Below are positions 8,741 through 21,205 of a stretch of 64,000 nt of DNA, piece after piece. The notes under the pieces are model-generated. The model worked only from the letters and a program-made list of their open reading frames with translations. It did not search any database and was not told the DNA's origin. Positions within the stretch are counted from its first letter, which is position 1. Each line of letters opens with the position of its first letter. Origin of the DNA: Hanleya hanleyi (taxonomy: Eukaryota > Mollusca > Polyplacophora > Lepidopleurida > Hanleyidae); assembly GCA_036873755.1 (NCBI GenBank), contig JAVTVY010019642.1, positions 1 through 64,000 of the forward strand. The letters are read 5' to 3'. The position numbers were made by a program, and so were the translations under genes.

Positions 8741-9545
8741 GTGGTTCGCATTGCGAGACTCAGGATGACACCCTGCACGCTATATTTGCTAGTACTCCTC
8801 GACTGCGCATGCGCATCATGGACTCATTTCCAGTCTAAACTACGTTGTCTTCATGCCTAGAGCTTCGAGCTGATACCCTACATGGCATATTTTGACCGAG
8901 AATGGATTCCCAATCGCCCAAACACACCCCAGCGCACCCACAAACTACCCGCTTTCGCTATTACTTCTCCACTACGCATGCGCGCCATAACTTCAGTTTC
9001 CGTCTAATCCACTTCCATCGTAGTCCACCCTGCAAGGGCTTCCATATGAGACTCTGTATGCTATACTTGGACCAAGAATGGTCCCTCAATCGCCCCCAAC
9101 ATGCCCCTGAGCATCTCCAAAATGCTTACTTTCGCTAGCTACTACGCCCAAAATGCGCATACGCGCTATGACGTAACTTCCCGTCCATACCATCCCGAGC
9201 GTTCTCTACACACCAAGAGCTTCATTGTGACGCCCAATGTGGATCGATTGACGCGGGTTTTCCCCAGTTTTGGATGCAACCACACATCACGTCACCGGGC
9301 TCAACGAGCACTTCATGTTGGACGCCCTATCCCGATACCTTACGGCCCATACGGGCCCACCAGAATCTATTCGACGGCGTGTCAATTGCGCTTTCCCGCA
9401 CTTTTCCCCCCTGAAAATCATACTTTGCATCCACTCCAACCAGTCACGTGACCTAACCGCTCATCGCTTGACCGGTCTCGACGAGTGCTTCACGTTGGGA
9501 CCCTCCCCGACCCCTAGGGACCACTATTGGCCCACCTCAACATAT
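8740..9545. repeat. Diverged ~180 bp tandem repeats with GCGCATGCGC-type motifs
   Basis: Units near 8760, 8890 and 9060 share 'TATTTTGACCGAGAATGG'-like and 'CTACGCATGCGCGCCAT'-like blocks. Another pair at about 9275-9370 and 9435-9540 shares 'CTCGACGAGTGCTTCACGTTGG'-type blocks ending GGCCCACC. Motifs resemble the subterminal repeats of the long-TIR element at 55340-55870, so this may be a decayed Polinton end belonging to the polymerase relic. Confidence 0.45.
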
Positions 9546-9989
9546 TGAAGGTAGATTTTTACAGTTATTTCTCTTTCAAATGTTTGCATTTACCAGGCAT
9601 ATCGCGTCACCTCTTCTCTATTCTTCACATTTTAATAGCAAAGCCAAAGGTCAAGGGTCAAAGGTCAATCCACATTTCAGAAATACAATATTTCACCTTA
9701 AAATATTACTATCTTCGATAAGTAGGGATAAGTGATGGTATCACTGGAATATTTGCCTTGATCCACCACAACAAAGAGGTAATTCTTTATAACATGTTCA
9801 TCTCTAACAAAAACTAGAGGCCACGACCACTCTTGACCCCATCGGCCTAGTGTGCACTGTCTATCCCTTTTATGTAGCCAACACATTGCTGGTACACACA
9901 CTTGATGGCGGACTCGTTAATTGAGTTGTATGCAGTACACACTCGAAGATAGAATAAATTATGGTTTGTGCACAATTTCAATGGGCTTG
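9546..9989. other. No gene seen
   Basis: AT-rich sequence with two AGGTCA-type direct half-sites near 9648-9667. No supported coding region. Confidence 0.5.
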
Positions 9990-10265
9990 TACTTTTTCAC
10001 CCGAAAAACATGAAAAATGCTGAATAAGGATATGTTCTGTTATGTTGACATGGCAAGCACAAACATCATCGAGATATAGCCAACAATGCTGTATACGAAA
10101 TATGAAGTCTCTAACTGCAATAGTTTGGCTTCTAGGTCGTTTGTTAACGTCAGTATAAGTATATTTTCCGCTACGATGCCATGGAAACCATCAAAAGCAT
10201 TGAAATCTAAACACTTTCATTATGCTTGTGCTTTTCTACCCAACAATGCTGTATACCTTCATAAC
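9990..10265. repeat. Dispersed tandem repeat with X-box-like motif, locus 1
   Basis: Two partial units share 'CTTGTGCTTTTCTACCCAACAATGCTGTA' type blocks and 'GATGCCATGGAAACC'. The same repeat recurs at 23616-23960, where the motif is GTTGCCATGGAAACC. That motif resembles the RFX X-box palindrome. Confidence 0.7.
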
Positions 10266-10289
10266 ACAAGGCTATTCTATGGATAACAG

Positions 10290-10900
10290 CTTCTTTATTG
10301 TTGTGGAGCTGACGTTTCGTTGGAGATACTTCCAACTTTTTCAAAGCTAATGATCTACATTGATTGAAATTGTAGTTTAAGGGCCGCTTCCCATACGGAT
10401 TTCGCGGCCCATCAACTCAATGTTTTATTTAAATTTCACGGTACATTTCTTTGTTAATTTGAGATCTTTTGCAGCGCTAGATATTAAAATAAATAATTAA
10501 ATAATGAATAACAATAACAATGAGGAAATATAAATACTAGTAGAGAAGAGTCGCTATGTACAAGTCGTTAAGTCTGTTATTGGTTTTTATACTGGAAAAT
10601 GTTTGTTATAATCGCGTGGATGATTCCTTTGTCTCGGTACCCCATAGTACGCACAAAGCCGTCCAGAAAAAACTGGGAGAACCAGGGCGTTTTCAGGATT
10701 CTTCGAGACGGCTTCCCTAACGACGCCCTTGGGAACAGGGTGGGTCCTTCCAGAAATCTGTGCCTGTAACAATTGCTTGGAGTGTGTAGTGGGGTACAGA
10801 ACGGCAGGTCTACGTCCTATATTACGTGAAAGTCAAAGGATCATATTCTGTGTTGAGGCGTCAGTTCGGTAACATCTAAGGGGTAGCGTGTCCGGTGTGG
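10290..10900 (-). mobile_element. Penelope-like element 3' remnant
   Basis: 10370-10545 matches the 3' untranslated region of the Penelope-like element at 22630-22850 (same GGGCCGC hairpin, TTC-CGGTACATT block and TAAATA-rich stretch). Just to the left, the minus strand reads TCCAACGAAACGTCAGC, resembling the 3' part of a hammerhead-type motif seen in such element ends. 10587-10772 has a short uninterrupted minus-strand frame I cannot identify. No GIY-YIG domain is present here. Confidence 0.5.
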
Positions 10901-11290
10901 TCTAGGGTCGAGTATTCTGATTCTGTGTTCTTGCTATGCGGCGTTGTCACTCAAGGCGCTGTTGGTATTCTTGTAATCGTCATCCGTCTTCTGTTTCAGG
11001 TCTTGTCCAACTCGTCTGTGGTCTTCGGTGTGCCTGTATCATATGAAATAGAAGGCTTGTAGTCATTCTTGTTTTCTATTGTTTTTCGATGCAATAATTT
11101 TATATATCTTCCTCCCAACAACAGGCACGCCCCGAATGTCAGTCACATAATATGAATAGCAATATATAATTAAGTGAGTAAATAGATAAACAAATGAATA
11201 AATTACTAAACATTTCGATAGATTCAGTACTAGGTGAATACACAAATAAACGGCACTGTATTATTTCTGTATGCATTATCGTTTGATGGC
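10901..11290. other. No gene seen
   Basis: Unclassified AT-rich sequence between the Penelope-like remnant and a short tandem repeat. Confidence 0.5.
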
Positions 11291-11650
11291 CATAAAGAAT
11301 TTGTAGGACAATGAGATAGACGGCCCTCAATATCAAGGTAACTCCGCCATCACCATTTCCTATATTTTATGCCGAATACTGCTCGCTATATGCGATTTGG
11401 CCGTGCTAATGTTGTCATGAATTCAATTAGATTTGGCCATCGTTTGTTTTGTAGGACAGTGGAACAGACGGCCCTCAAATATCAAGGTAACTCCGTTGTT
11501 GCCATGCCTATTTTATTTCTGAATGTGTCTGTGACATTTTGGCCGGATGTTATGTATGGATAGTTTATTATGGCCATAATGTTTTGTATGGCTATGGTGC
11601 ACACGGCCCTCAGTATCAAGGTAACTCCGCTGCAACCATACCATTTGTTG
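11291..11650. repeat. ~140 bp tandem repeat, three units
   Basis: The block GACGGCCCTCAATATCAAGG and variants followed by TAACTCCG recurs with CGGCCCT at 11321, 11469 and 11604 (spacings 148 and 135). The upstream parts of the units also align (TTTGGCCAT..., TTTTGTAGGACA). Confidence 0.75.
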
Positions 11651-11752
11651 GAGTCAGAAGAATGATTTGGCCTCTATCAAATCGTGTCATAGTACTTGGT
11701 GTACTAGTAGTTGATTATGTGGGGGGAAAAAAGAATAGAAAAAAAATTGCTG

Positions 11753-14700
11753 ACTGCGCATGTACGGCGGTAGTATTATATACTGGAGTAATAACCAGCA
11801 GTTTTGATAAAATTTATCAAGGACTTGAATACCTGATTTCTAATGGGGGGCTTAGGGTTTAATAACGCTGGTAATGTTAAGGGAGTGTTGAATTTTTTTA
11901 ATTCGTTTCTAAGTGCCACACGTTGTTGGTTGTGGATTGGGCATTCAAGTAGCACGTGTTCTATTGTTTCTTCTACATTGTTGCATGCGGTACAGAGTGG
12001 TGAGGTGTTTTTCAGAAGCATGGACAGATGTGATTTAAGTCCGGTTTTGCCTAGTCTTAATCTGGTGATTATGCGGTCATCACGTTTAATGTCTAACTGG
12101 AATCCCTGGGCTTGTCTTTTCTCTCCATCAAGGATCTTATGTAACCACCGTCCACGTTCTTCTTCGTTCCATTCCTTTTGCCACTTGCTATCTATTTTGC
12201 GTCTAATGATAGTGTTGAGTTCTTTATATCCTAATCCTATTGGCACATCGTGTGTAGCTTTAGCAAGACTGTCTTTGGCAGTTTTGTCGGCTGCTTCGTT
12301 ACCTCTGATGTTGACATGCGCGGGGACCCATGCTAAAATGGCGTCTATACCCTCGTTGTGTATTTGTGTACATATACATTCTATTTTGTGTATGAGATCA
12401 GGTCTACTGTCAGATATAGAATTTTTAATGGATGTGAGTCCACTAAGGGAGTCACTGAGTATCACAGCACGGATTGGTTTGTGCTCGATGATCCATTCGA
12501 GAGCCTTAATTATAGCAATCAGTTCACTAGTGTATACAGACATATTGTCTGGAAGTTTGAAACCATTTTGTATGTTGAGCTCAGGTATAACAAAAGCTGA
12601 TCCTGTGTTATTACTTGTGTTTTTCGATCCGTCTGTATAGATTTTTAAGTAATTTTTCCAGTTTTGGTTGATATATTCGAGGGTGGTTGCTCTTATAAAG
12701 TCTGGGTTGTCCTTCTTTGTGAGGTAGTCGTGAATACTTGTGTCCACGTGGGGCGACTCTAATTCCCAGGGTGGTCTAATGATTTTGTCTGTGTCGCAGA
12801 TGTGTGCGATGGGTATATCGTGCTCTTGGAATAGGTTATTTACGGTGTAGCCGAGGGGGGGGGGGCGGAGTCTTTTTCCCAGTTTTTCTTTAAATATTCA
12901 TATTCACTTTTATCTTCAACAATTTTGTGGCATGGGTGATTATCGCCCTTAGCTCTAGTTTTTCCTGCATATTTCAGGGACAGTTCCTCTCGTCTTAGAT
13001 GAAGAGGTTTCTCATTGGTTTCTATTTGAAGACTACATAGGGCGGTTCCCTTGAAGGCTCCAGTAGCTATTTTTAGGGCAGAATATTGAATGCTGTCTAT
13101 TCTTTTTAGTTGTGTCTTACATGCTGATTGGTAGGCGATGGACCCGTAATCTATTTTTGAGCTAATGAGAGTTTGGTATAATTTTATCAAACTATATTTA
13201 CTCGCTCCCCAGTTTGTCCCAGACACACACCTCATGAGGTTCAGGTCTTTATTGCACCGAAGAACTAGTTGATCGATGTGGTCTTTCCATGTGAGTTTTC
13301 TGTCAAATATCATACCTAGATATTTAACACTATTTTTGAATTCAATTTTCTGACCTCCTAGTGATAGTTTAACGTCAATGTGTTTATTGTTTGAGAAAAT
13401 AATACCCGTTGTTTTGAGAGCGGAAAATTTGAAGCCCCATTTATCCGCCCAGCCGCTAATTGTATCTAGTGTTTTTTGCATTATACCTGTAAGTTTTTTT
13501 ATAGAACGTGCGGTTTTCCAGAGGGCAGAATCGTCAGCAAATAAGGACTGTTCTACTTCTGGATGTTTCGTGTCAATTTCATCGGCTAGGCCATTGATGA
13601 GGATGTTAAAAAGGGTGGGGCTAATGACGCTTCCCTGAGGGGTACCGTTGTCTAGTTGATGGTCGGTGGGTAGGGTGTTTCCTAGGCGAACTTTAAAATT
13701 TCTGTTGTTTAGGAAGTTTTTTATCCAGTGTTGCATTCTTCCCTTAATCCCAAGTTTGCTTAATTGAATAATTATGCCGTCCTGCCATACAAGGTCAAAT
13801 GCTTTTTCTATGTCTAGGAAGATACCTAGTGTGTACTGATGTTTGGCATTCCCCTTTTTTATCGAGTGTTGTAATCTGGCTATATGGTCTAATGTACTTC
13901 TGTTCTTACGAAAGCCGCTTTGGGTTTTGTTTAATAAGTTGTTGTTTTCCATATGAAATTCCAGTCTATTCTTTACCATGGTTTCCATTATTTTGCATAG
14001 ATTTGAAGTGAGAGAAATTGGGCGGTAAGAGTTGCTGTCGGATGAATCTTTACCTGGTTTTGGGATTGGGATAACGATAGATGTTTTCCATTTACTTGGA
14101 AGTTGTTTGGTCTGCCAGCTGACATTAATTAGTTTCAAAATTAGTTTCTGTGTTTTATTTGGTAGGTGTTTAAGGATCGTGTATCCTAGTTTGTCTTCAC
14201 CAGGTAAGCTCTCTTTTTTACAGTGTATAGCTTTGCGGTATTCATTAATGTTGAAGTCTGCATTGAGATAGTTTTCTAAATGATCGTCCAAATCGTTTTC
14301 TATCGTTGTTTCTTCCTTAATTTTTCTGAATTCTGGTTTCAGGTTGCTATCGCTACTGTTTGAAGCGAAAGATTCGGCGAGGTGTTCTGCCTTTTCTTTG
14401 TTCGTTTTTTTAGTTTTGTTCAGTACAGGGACTGTGTTTGTTAACTTTCCTTGTATATTTTTTATTTTGTTCCATACTTTTTTTGAATTGGTTTTGGTAT
14501 CTATAGTGTTGCAAAAGTCTTCCCAGCATTTGGATTTAGCTTCTTTGACACTTTTTTCAGCTATAATTTTGAGTTCCTTGTAGTTAGCGTGATCACTTTG
14601 GAGCCTACTTTTTTTGAATTTTCTAAGTGCCTTCTTTTTGGCCGCAATATTCTTTGCACACTCTGGGTTCCACCAGGGTACCGGGTTTTTGTTGTGGCGC

Positions 14701-15540
14701 TGTTGTGATATCGGAATATATTTTTGTGCTATGTTTAGTAGTGAATTTGTAATGTTTTCATTGAACATCTCTGGATCGTCATGATTTAGGCTTTGACAGT
14801 CTTTCTGGAAGCTTTTCCAGTCGGCTTTGGAGTACTGAAATTTTGGAGGGGCGTCTGTCCTTTCAGAGTCCGGTTTTATACTAATTTTCGTCAGAATGGC
14901 GAAGTGGTCGCTGTCAAGCATGTCAGGAATCACTTCCCATTCGGATTTAACAGCTAGATCAGGGGAGACAATAGTTAAATCAATTGCAGATAGTTTACCG
15001 GTGTTCATGTCTATTCGCGTCCCGTGGCCATTATTTAAATAGCATAGGTTGTTTTGGTCAAGCCATTTTTCCACTACTTGGCCTTTTTCGTCTGCCTTGA
15101 TGCAATTGTCGTCCCAAATGGGGTTATGACTGTTGTAATCACCACATATGATAATAGGGGAGTTAAATTTCCTTGTGATGTTGTCCAGTTCTTTTGGGGA
15201 GATTTTCTTTAGACTTCCTGGGGCATATACATTAATGATGTTAATAGGTTTGTTATTGAAGAAGACCTGAATTGCGTGCCATTCGAGATCGTCACTGGTA
15301 GGGCTTTTATCTAGTTCGATGTGAATCATGTCCTCTTTTATTAATATGAGGTTTCCCCCTAGTGCACCTGTAAGTCTGTCTGATCTATACGGCTTATATC
15401 CGTTTATTGTGAATTTATTTTTTCCTGGCTTCAGAAATGTTTCCTGAACACAAATTATATCTGGGCTGATTTCATTTACTAAAACTTTAAGATTGTCGCC
15501 GTTTTTCCCCGATGCTTCGGGCATTCCATTGGAGTATTGA
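11753..15540 (-). mobile_element. Non-LTR retrotransposon (APE, RT, RNase H), copy 1, 5' truncated
   Basis: Nearly identical over its length to copy 2 at 17336-22600. It begins at the 3' end of the element with the shared TATATACTGGAGTAAT block and stops at 15540 just upstream of the ORF2 LQWNARS motif, lacking all of ORF1. 5' truncation is the usual outcome of target-primed reverse transcription. The immediate upstream sequence (15541 on) is unrelated. Confidence 0.9.
11776..15530 (-). pseudogene. LINE ORF2 polyprotein, copy 1, frameshifted
   Basis: The order is an AP endonuclease (GDYNSHNP, DSDHFAIL), a reverse transcriptase with catalytic FADD in SLFADDSALW near the middle, RNase H (IYTDGSKN, SELIAIIKALEWI, SDSLSGL, AWVPAHVN) and a C-terminal Cys/His knuckle (CTACNN..EH...C). 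Two breaks are visible. One is an extra G near 15513 after the LQWNARSI motif. The other is a G-run of about 11 at 12853-12863, against 6 in copy 2, which separates the RT part (12840-15524) from the RNase H part (11776-12747). It also lacks four residues that copy 2 has before DPEMFNEN. RNase H after RT places it in the I-like/Nimb-like side of the LINE tree. Confidence 0.9.
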
Positions 15541-16237
15541 TAATTGATTTTTATTGAATTTTTTATTAGTTATATCCCTAATTTGGTGATCTATGATCTA
15601 CATGATTGATTGATTTATTGACTTTTAAGGGCCGCTTCCCTTACGGATTTCGCGGCCCACCAAATAGATTACATAGGTATTTACATGTGTATTCTTGACT
15701 GGAATATATTATGTCTATACTTTATATAATAACGACTATTTACAAGGAAAAGTTCTATGTACATGGAGTAGTGGAAAAGGAGTATATACAAAAGTAAACA
15801 AGTATTAAATAGTAATTGGCAGTTATTTTAAAGTTCCATTGTTCTCTGCATTATTATTTTTAGTTCTTTTCTGCCCCACCGCCGGCCAGGAAAAACCCCG
15901 GTATAGTACTTTGTCGCCATACTCGAGGAAACCTGCACCCCATCCCAATGCGGCACGGCTCACCCAAATGGGGCTTTGGGTATTTATCGTCAGTTCTTTT
16001 GGTTTGTTGAGATCGTAAGCGGGTAGATATATCGGTGCTATTCCTCTGGTCCAGAATCTGTTGGTTTTCTAGTGTTTGTTGTTCATTTTTCCTTTAATAG
16101 TGACTTGGTAGCTTCTGTTAGGTCAGTTCGTCGGTGTTGTTGTTTGTCATCTCCTGGTCCACTGTTTTCTGTTTTTGGGGCGTTTCTTCTTTTCTGTTTT
16201 TTTTTTAATTTTATTTTCCCTGGTTTCCGTCTTGTTT
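15541..16237 (-). other. 3' untranslated-like sequence with GGGCCGC hairpin
   Basis: 15627-15660 holds the hairpin AAGGGCCGC...GCGGCCC, nearly the same as at 10380 and 22663. The segment lies downstream, on the minus strand, of the SGNH ORF and may be its 3' region. T-rich and C-rich stretches follow; no coding frame. Confidence 0.45.
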
Positions 16238-16822
16238 TCAGTGATGTCTGTTCCTCATGGCTCCCAGTATGGCCCTTCGCATAGACCGGTAGAACAGCTC
16301 CTGGCCTAAATGGTTTAGGTGGACTCCGTCGTGGATTAGGATTTGTTTTTGGGGGTGGATCATTCCCCGGTGTTTCCAAAAAGTGGCCATTGTGTTTTTA
16401 CTTAGTAGTTGGTTCAGTTTTTGAATTTTGCTGTTGTAGGAATGGACCGAAATGTGCCGAGTTACCTGATGGAACACCAGCTGACTGATGTAGATCCTCG
16501 GAATTTTGAATTTTGTCTGGAGTTCACCTGTCAGGGCCATGATGTCGAAGTAAATTGCCGATTCGTTTTTGTAGGAGTCAGCATCATTTCCTCCAATATG
16601 GAGGATGAGTAGGTCAGGATTTGTCTCCCGTAGGAGGTTTTCCAGTTTGTTCGAGTTTCGTAGGGTCCCGACTCTGGCCCCGCCAATACCAAAGAATCGA
16701 ATGTCCTGGCCTGTGCCAAAGTCTAGCCTAGAGCCCGGGACTTGTTTTCGAAGGATGCTGCTCTCCAGTCTATGGACGTAACTTGAGCCGACAATGATGA
16801 TTTTCATCTTGTTCATTTCCAT
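16238..16822 (-). CDS. SGNH-hydrolase domain protein, transposon-associated
   Basis: 194 residues from ATG at 16822. All SGNH blocks are visible: block I GSS in IIIVGSSYVHRL (nucleophile Ser), block II glycine in GIGGARVGT, block III GGND in LLILHIGGNDAD, and block V DxVHL in HDGVHLNHLGQ (Asp and His). These enzymes are esterases or lipases. SGNH domains recur in ORFs of Ngaro/DIRS-type and CR1-type retroelements, so this is probably part of a retroelement rather than a host gene. I see no tyrosine recombinase or RT in the adjoining sequence. The frame is intact, which is unusual amid so much decay. Confidence 0.7.
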   Translation of the reverse strand: MEMNKMKIIIVGSSYVHRLESSILRKQVPGSRLDFGTGQDIRFFGIGGARVGTLRNSNKLENLLRETNPDLLILHIGGNDADSYKNESAIYFDIMALTGELQTKFKIPRIYISQLVFHQVTRHISVHSYNSKIQKLNQLLSKNTMATFWKHRGMIHPQKQILIHDGVHLNHLGQELFYRSMRRAILGAMRNRHH

Positions 16823-16964
16823 TTCTGAAAGTATAAAATGAAAAGTGTGTAGTTTTCATTTTTGTGAGTGACATTTTTTGTGTGCGTGGTTGTTTCTTGG
16901 ATGTGTGCTAGTGATTTATGTCCTTGATTGTTGAATTGGTAACGGCCTTAAGCTTTTAGAGACG
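16823..16964. other. No gene seen
   Basis: Spacer between the SGNH ORF start and a tandem repeat; TG-rich. Confidence 0.5.
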
Positions 16965-17300
16965 AATGTGGTTACCGGCCCACACGGAACATGGTATCTC
17001 CGGTGCCCACATTGCCTATTTTATTGCGAAAGAGAGATTTTTGGCCAATATTGTCGCAGGGATGTTGATTGGTCTTGGCCTCTGATTTTTGAGACTAATG
17101 TGGCGACCGGCCCACACGGAACATGGTATCTCCGGTGCCCACATTGCCTATATTTTATTTCGAAAAAGAGATTTTTTGGCCAGTATAGTCGCAGGGATGT
17201 TGATTGGTCTTGGCCTCCGATTTTTGAGACTAATGTGGCAACCGGCCCACACGGAACATGGTATCTCCGGTGCCCACATTGCCTATATTTTATTCCAAAA
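16965..17300. repeat. ~133 bp tandem repeat, three units
   Basis: The block ACCGGCCCACACGGAACATG starts at 16974, 17106 and 17241. Units also share TTTTTGGCCA and GGGATGTTGATTGGTCTTGG. An open frame through the array arises because units happen to lack stops; it shows no family resemblance. Confidence 0.85.
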
Positions 17301-17359
17301 GAGAAATTTTGGCCAATGCTGACATTGTTAGTTAGTGGTGCGCATGCACGGGGGTAGTT

Positions 17360-20300
17360 TTATATACTGGAGTAATAGCCAGCAGTTTTGATAAAGTTTA
17401 TTAAGGACTTGAATACCTGTTTTCTAATGGGGAGCTTAGGGTTTAATATCGCTGGTAATGTTAAGGGAGTGTCGAATTTTTTTAGGTCGTTTCTAAGTGC
17501 CTCGCGTTGTGGGTAGTGTTCAGGGCATTCAAGTAGGACATGTTCTATTGTTTCTTCTACATTGTTGCATGCGGTGCAAAGTGGTGAGGTGTTTTTCAGA
17601 AGCATGGACAGATGTGATTTAAGTCCGGTTTTGCCTAGTCTTAGTCTCGTGATGATGCGGTCATCACGCTTATTGTCTAACTGGAATCCCTGGACTTGTC
17701 TTTTCTCTCCACCAAGAACCTTATGTAACCATCGTCCACGTTCTTCTTCGTTCCATTCCTTTTGCCACTTGCTATCTATTTTGCGTCTAATGATAGCGTT
17801 GAGTTCCTTATATCCCAATCCTATTGTCACATCGTGTGTAGTTTTTGCAAGACTGTCTTTGGCAGTTTGGTCGGCTGCTTCGTTACCTCTGATGTTCACA
17901 TGCGCGGGGACCCAAGCTAAAATGGCGTCTATACCCTCGTTGTGTATTTGTGTACAGATATATTCTATTTTGTGTATGAGATCAGGTCTACTGTTTGATA
18001 TAGAATTTTCAATGGATGTGAGTCCACTAAGGGAATCGCTGAGTATCACAGCACGGATTGGTTTGTGCTCGATGATCCATTCGAGAGCTTTAATAATAGC
18101 AATCAGTTCACTAGTGTATACAGACATATTGTCTGGAAGTTTGAAACCATTTTGAATGTTGAGCTCAGGTATAACAAAAGCTGATCCTGTGTTATTACTT
18201 GTGTTTTTCGATCCGTCTGTATAGATTTTTAAGTAATTTTTCCAGTTTTGGTTGATATATCCAAGGGTGGTGGCTCTTATAAAGTCTGGGTTGTCTTTCT
18301 TTGAGATGTAGTCGTGTATACTTGTGTCCACGTGGGGCGACTCTAATTCCCAGGGTGGCCTAGTGATTTTGTCTGTGTCGCAGATGTATGCGATGGGGAT
18401 TTCGTGTTCTCGGAATAGGTTATTTACGGTGTAGCCGAGGGGGGCGGAGTCTTTTTCCCAGTTTTTTTTTAAATATTCATATTCACTTGTATCTTCAAAA
18501 ATGTTGTGGCATGGGTGATTATCGCCCTTAGCTCTGGTTTTTCCTGCATATTTCATGGACAGTTCCTCTCGTCTTAAACGAAGAGGTTTCTCATTGGTTT
18601 CTATTTGAAGACTACATAAGGCGGTTCCCTTGAAGGCTCCAGTAGCTATTTTTAAAGCAGAATATTGGATGCTGTCTATTCTTTTTAATTGTGTCTTACA
18701 TGCTGATTGGTAGGCGATGGACCCATAATCTATTTTTGACCTAATAAGAGTTTGGTATAATTTTATCAAACTATATTTACTCGCTCCCCAGTTTGTCCCA
18801 GACACACACCTCATGAGGTTCAGGTCTTTATTGCACCGAAGAACTAGTTGATCGATGTGGTCTTTCCATGTGAGTTTTCTGTCAAATATCATACCTAGAT
18901 ATTTAACACTATTTTTGAATTCAATTTTCTGACCTCCTAGTGATAGTTTAACGTCAATGTGTTTATTGTTTGAGAAAATAATACCCGTTGTTTTGAGAGC
19001 GGAAAATTTGAAGCCCCATTTATCCGCCCAGCCGCTAATTGTATCTAGTGTTTTTTGCATTATACCTGTAAGTTTTTTTATAGAACGTGCGGTTTTCCAG
19101 AGGGCAGAATCGTCAGCAAATAAGGACTGTTCTACTTCTGGATGTTTCGTGTCAATTTCATCGGCTAGGCCATTGATGAGGATGTTAAAAAGGGTGGGGC
19201 TAATGACGCTTCCCTGAGGGGTACCGTTGTCTAGTTGATGGTCGGTGGATAGGGTGTTTCCTAGGCGAACTTTAAAATTTCTGTTGTTTAGGAAGTTTTT
19301 TATCCAGTGTTGCATTCTTCCCTTAATCCCAAGTTTGCTTAATTGAATAATTATGCCGTCCTGCCATACAAGGTCAAATGCTTTTTCTATGTCTAGAAAG
19401 ATACCTAGTGTGTACTGATGTTTGGCATTTCCCTTTTTTATTGAGTGTTGTAATCTGGCTATATGGTCTAACGTACTTCTGTTCTTACGAAAGCCGCTTT
19501 GGGTTTTGTTTAATAAGTTGTTGTTTTCCATATGAAATTCCAGTCTATTCTTTACCATGGTTTCCATTATTTTACATAGATTTGAAGTGAGAGAAATTGG
19601 GCGGTAAGAGCTGCTGTCTGATGGATCTTTACCTGGTTTTGGGATTGGGATAACGATAGATGTTTTCCATTGACTTGGAAGTTGTTTGGTCTGCCAGCTG
19701 ACATTAATTAGTTTCAAAATTAGTTTCTGTGTTTTATTTGGTAGGTGTTTAAGGATCGTGTATCCTAGTTTGTCTTCACCAGGTGAGCTCTCTTTTTTAC
19801 AGTGTATAGCTTTGCGGTATTCATTAATATTGAAGTCTGCATTGAGATAGTTTTCTAGATGATCGTCCAAATCGTTTTCTATCTTTGTCTCTTCCTTAAT
19901 TTTTCTGAATTTTGGTTTCAGGTTGATATTGCTACTGTTTGAAGCGAAAGATTCGGCGAGGTGTTCTGCCTTTTCTTTGTTCGTTTTTTTAGTTTTGTTC
20001 AGTACAGGGACTGTGTTTGTTAACTTTCCTTGTATATTTTTTATTTTGTTCCATACTTTTTTGGAATTGGTTTTGGTATCTATAGTGTTGCAAAAGTCTT
20101 CCCAGCATTTGAATTTAGCTTCTTTGACACTTTTTTCAGCTATGATTTTGAGTTCCTTGTAGTTCGCGTGATCACTTTGGAGCCTACTTTTTTTGAATTT
20201 TCTAAGTGCCTTCTTTTTGGCCGCAATATTCTTTGCACACTCAGGGTTCCACCAGGGTACCGGGTTTTTGTTGTGGCGTTGTTGTGATATCGGAATGTAT

Positions 20301-21205
20301 TTTTGTGCTATGTTTAGTAGTGAATTTGTAATGTTCTCATTAAACATCTCTGGATCGGAATTGAATATCTCGTCATGATTTAGGCTTTGACAGTCTTTCT
20401 GGAAGCTATTCCAGTCGGCTTTGGAGTACTGAAACTTCGGAGGGGCGTCTGTCCTTTCAGAGTCCGGTTTTAAACTAATTTTCGTCAGAATGGCGAAGTG
20501 GTCGCTGTCAAGCGTGTCGGGAATCACTTCCCATTCGGATTTAACAGCTAGGTCAGGGGGGACAATAGTTAAATCTATTGCAGATAGTTTACCGGTGTTC
20601 ATGTCTATTCGCGTCCCGTGGCCATTATTTAAATAGCATAGGTTGTTATGGTCAAGCCATTTTTCCACTACTTGACCTTTTTCGTCTGCCTTGATGCAAT
20701 TGTCGTCCCAAATGGGGTTATGACTGTTGTAATCACCACATATGATAATAGGGGAGTCAAATTTCTTTGTGATGTTGTCCAGTTCTTTTGGGGAGATTTT
20801 CTTTAGACTTCCTGGGGCATATAAATTAATGATGTTAATAGGTTTGTTATTGAAGAAGACCTGAATAGCGTGCCATTCGAGATCGTCACTGGTAGGGCTT
20901 TTATCTAGTTCTATGTGAATCAGGCCCTCTTTTATTAATATGAGGTTACCCCCTAGTGCACCTGAAAGTCTGTCTGATCTATACGGCTTATATCCGTTTA
21001 TTGTAAATTTATTTTTTCCTGGCTTCAGAAAAGTTTCCTGAACACAGATTATATCTGGGTTGATTTCATTTACTAAGATTTTAAGATTGTCCCCGTTTTT
21101 CCTGATGCTTCGGGCGTTCCATTGGAGCACGGTGAGTTGTTTATTGAAAATTGGGTTGTTATGTATTACGCGGTGGGTCTAACCTATTGTCCCAGGTGTT
21201 CTCAT
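17360..21205 (-). pseudogene. LINE ORF2 polyprotein, copy 2, one nonsense codon near start
   Basis: The frame is open for over 1,250 codons from the LQWNARSIRKNG motif to the end. Domains are an AP endonuclease (Glu in VQETFLKPG, Asp/Asn in GDYNSHNP, DSDH), RT (palm FADD in SLFADDSALW), RNase H (TDGS, SELIAI, SDSLSG, AADQTAKDSL) and a CCHC-like terminal knuckle. The ATG I favour is at 21205-21203, overlapping the ORF1 stop as ATGA. That frame reaches a TAG at 21181-21179 after eight codons and then continues open into the endonuclease. No other ATG lies before the endonuclease, so the TAG looks like a single disabling mutation. RT copies the RNA at the nicked target and RNase H removes it. 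Confidence 0.88.

Noticed and set aside
16968..17357. 129-residue repeat protein (GPHGTWYLRCPHCLYF repeats)
   Set aside because: Derived entirely from a ~133 bp non-coding tandem repeat; frame-consistent only by chance.
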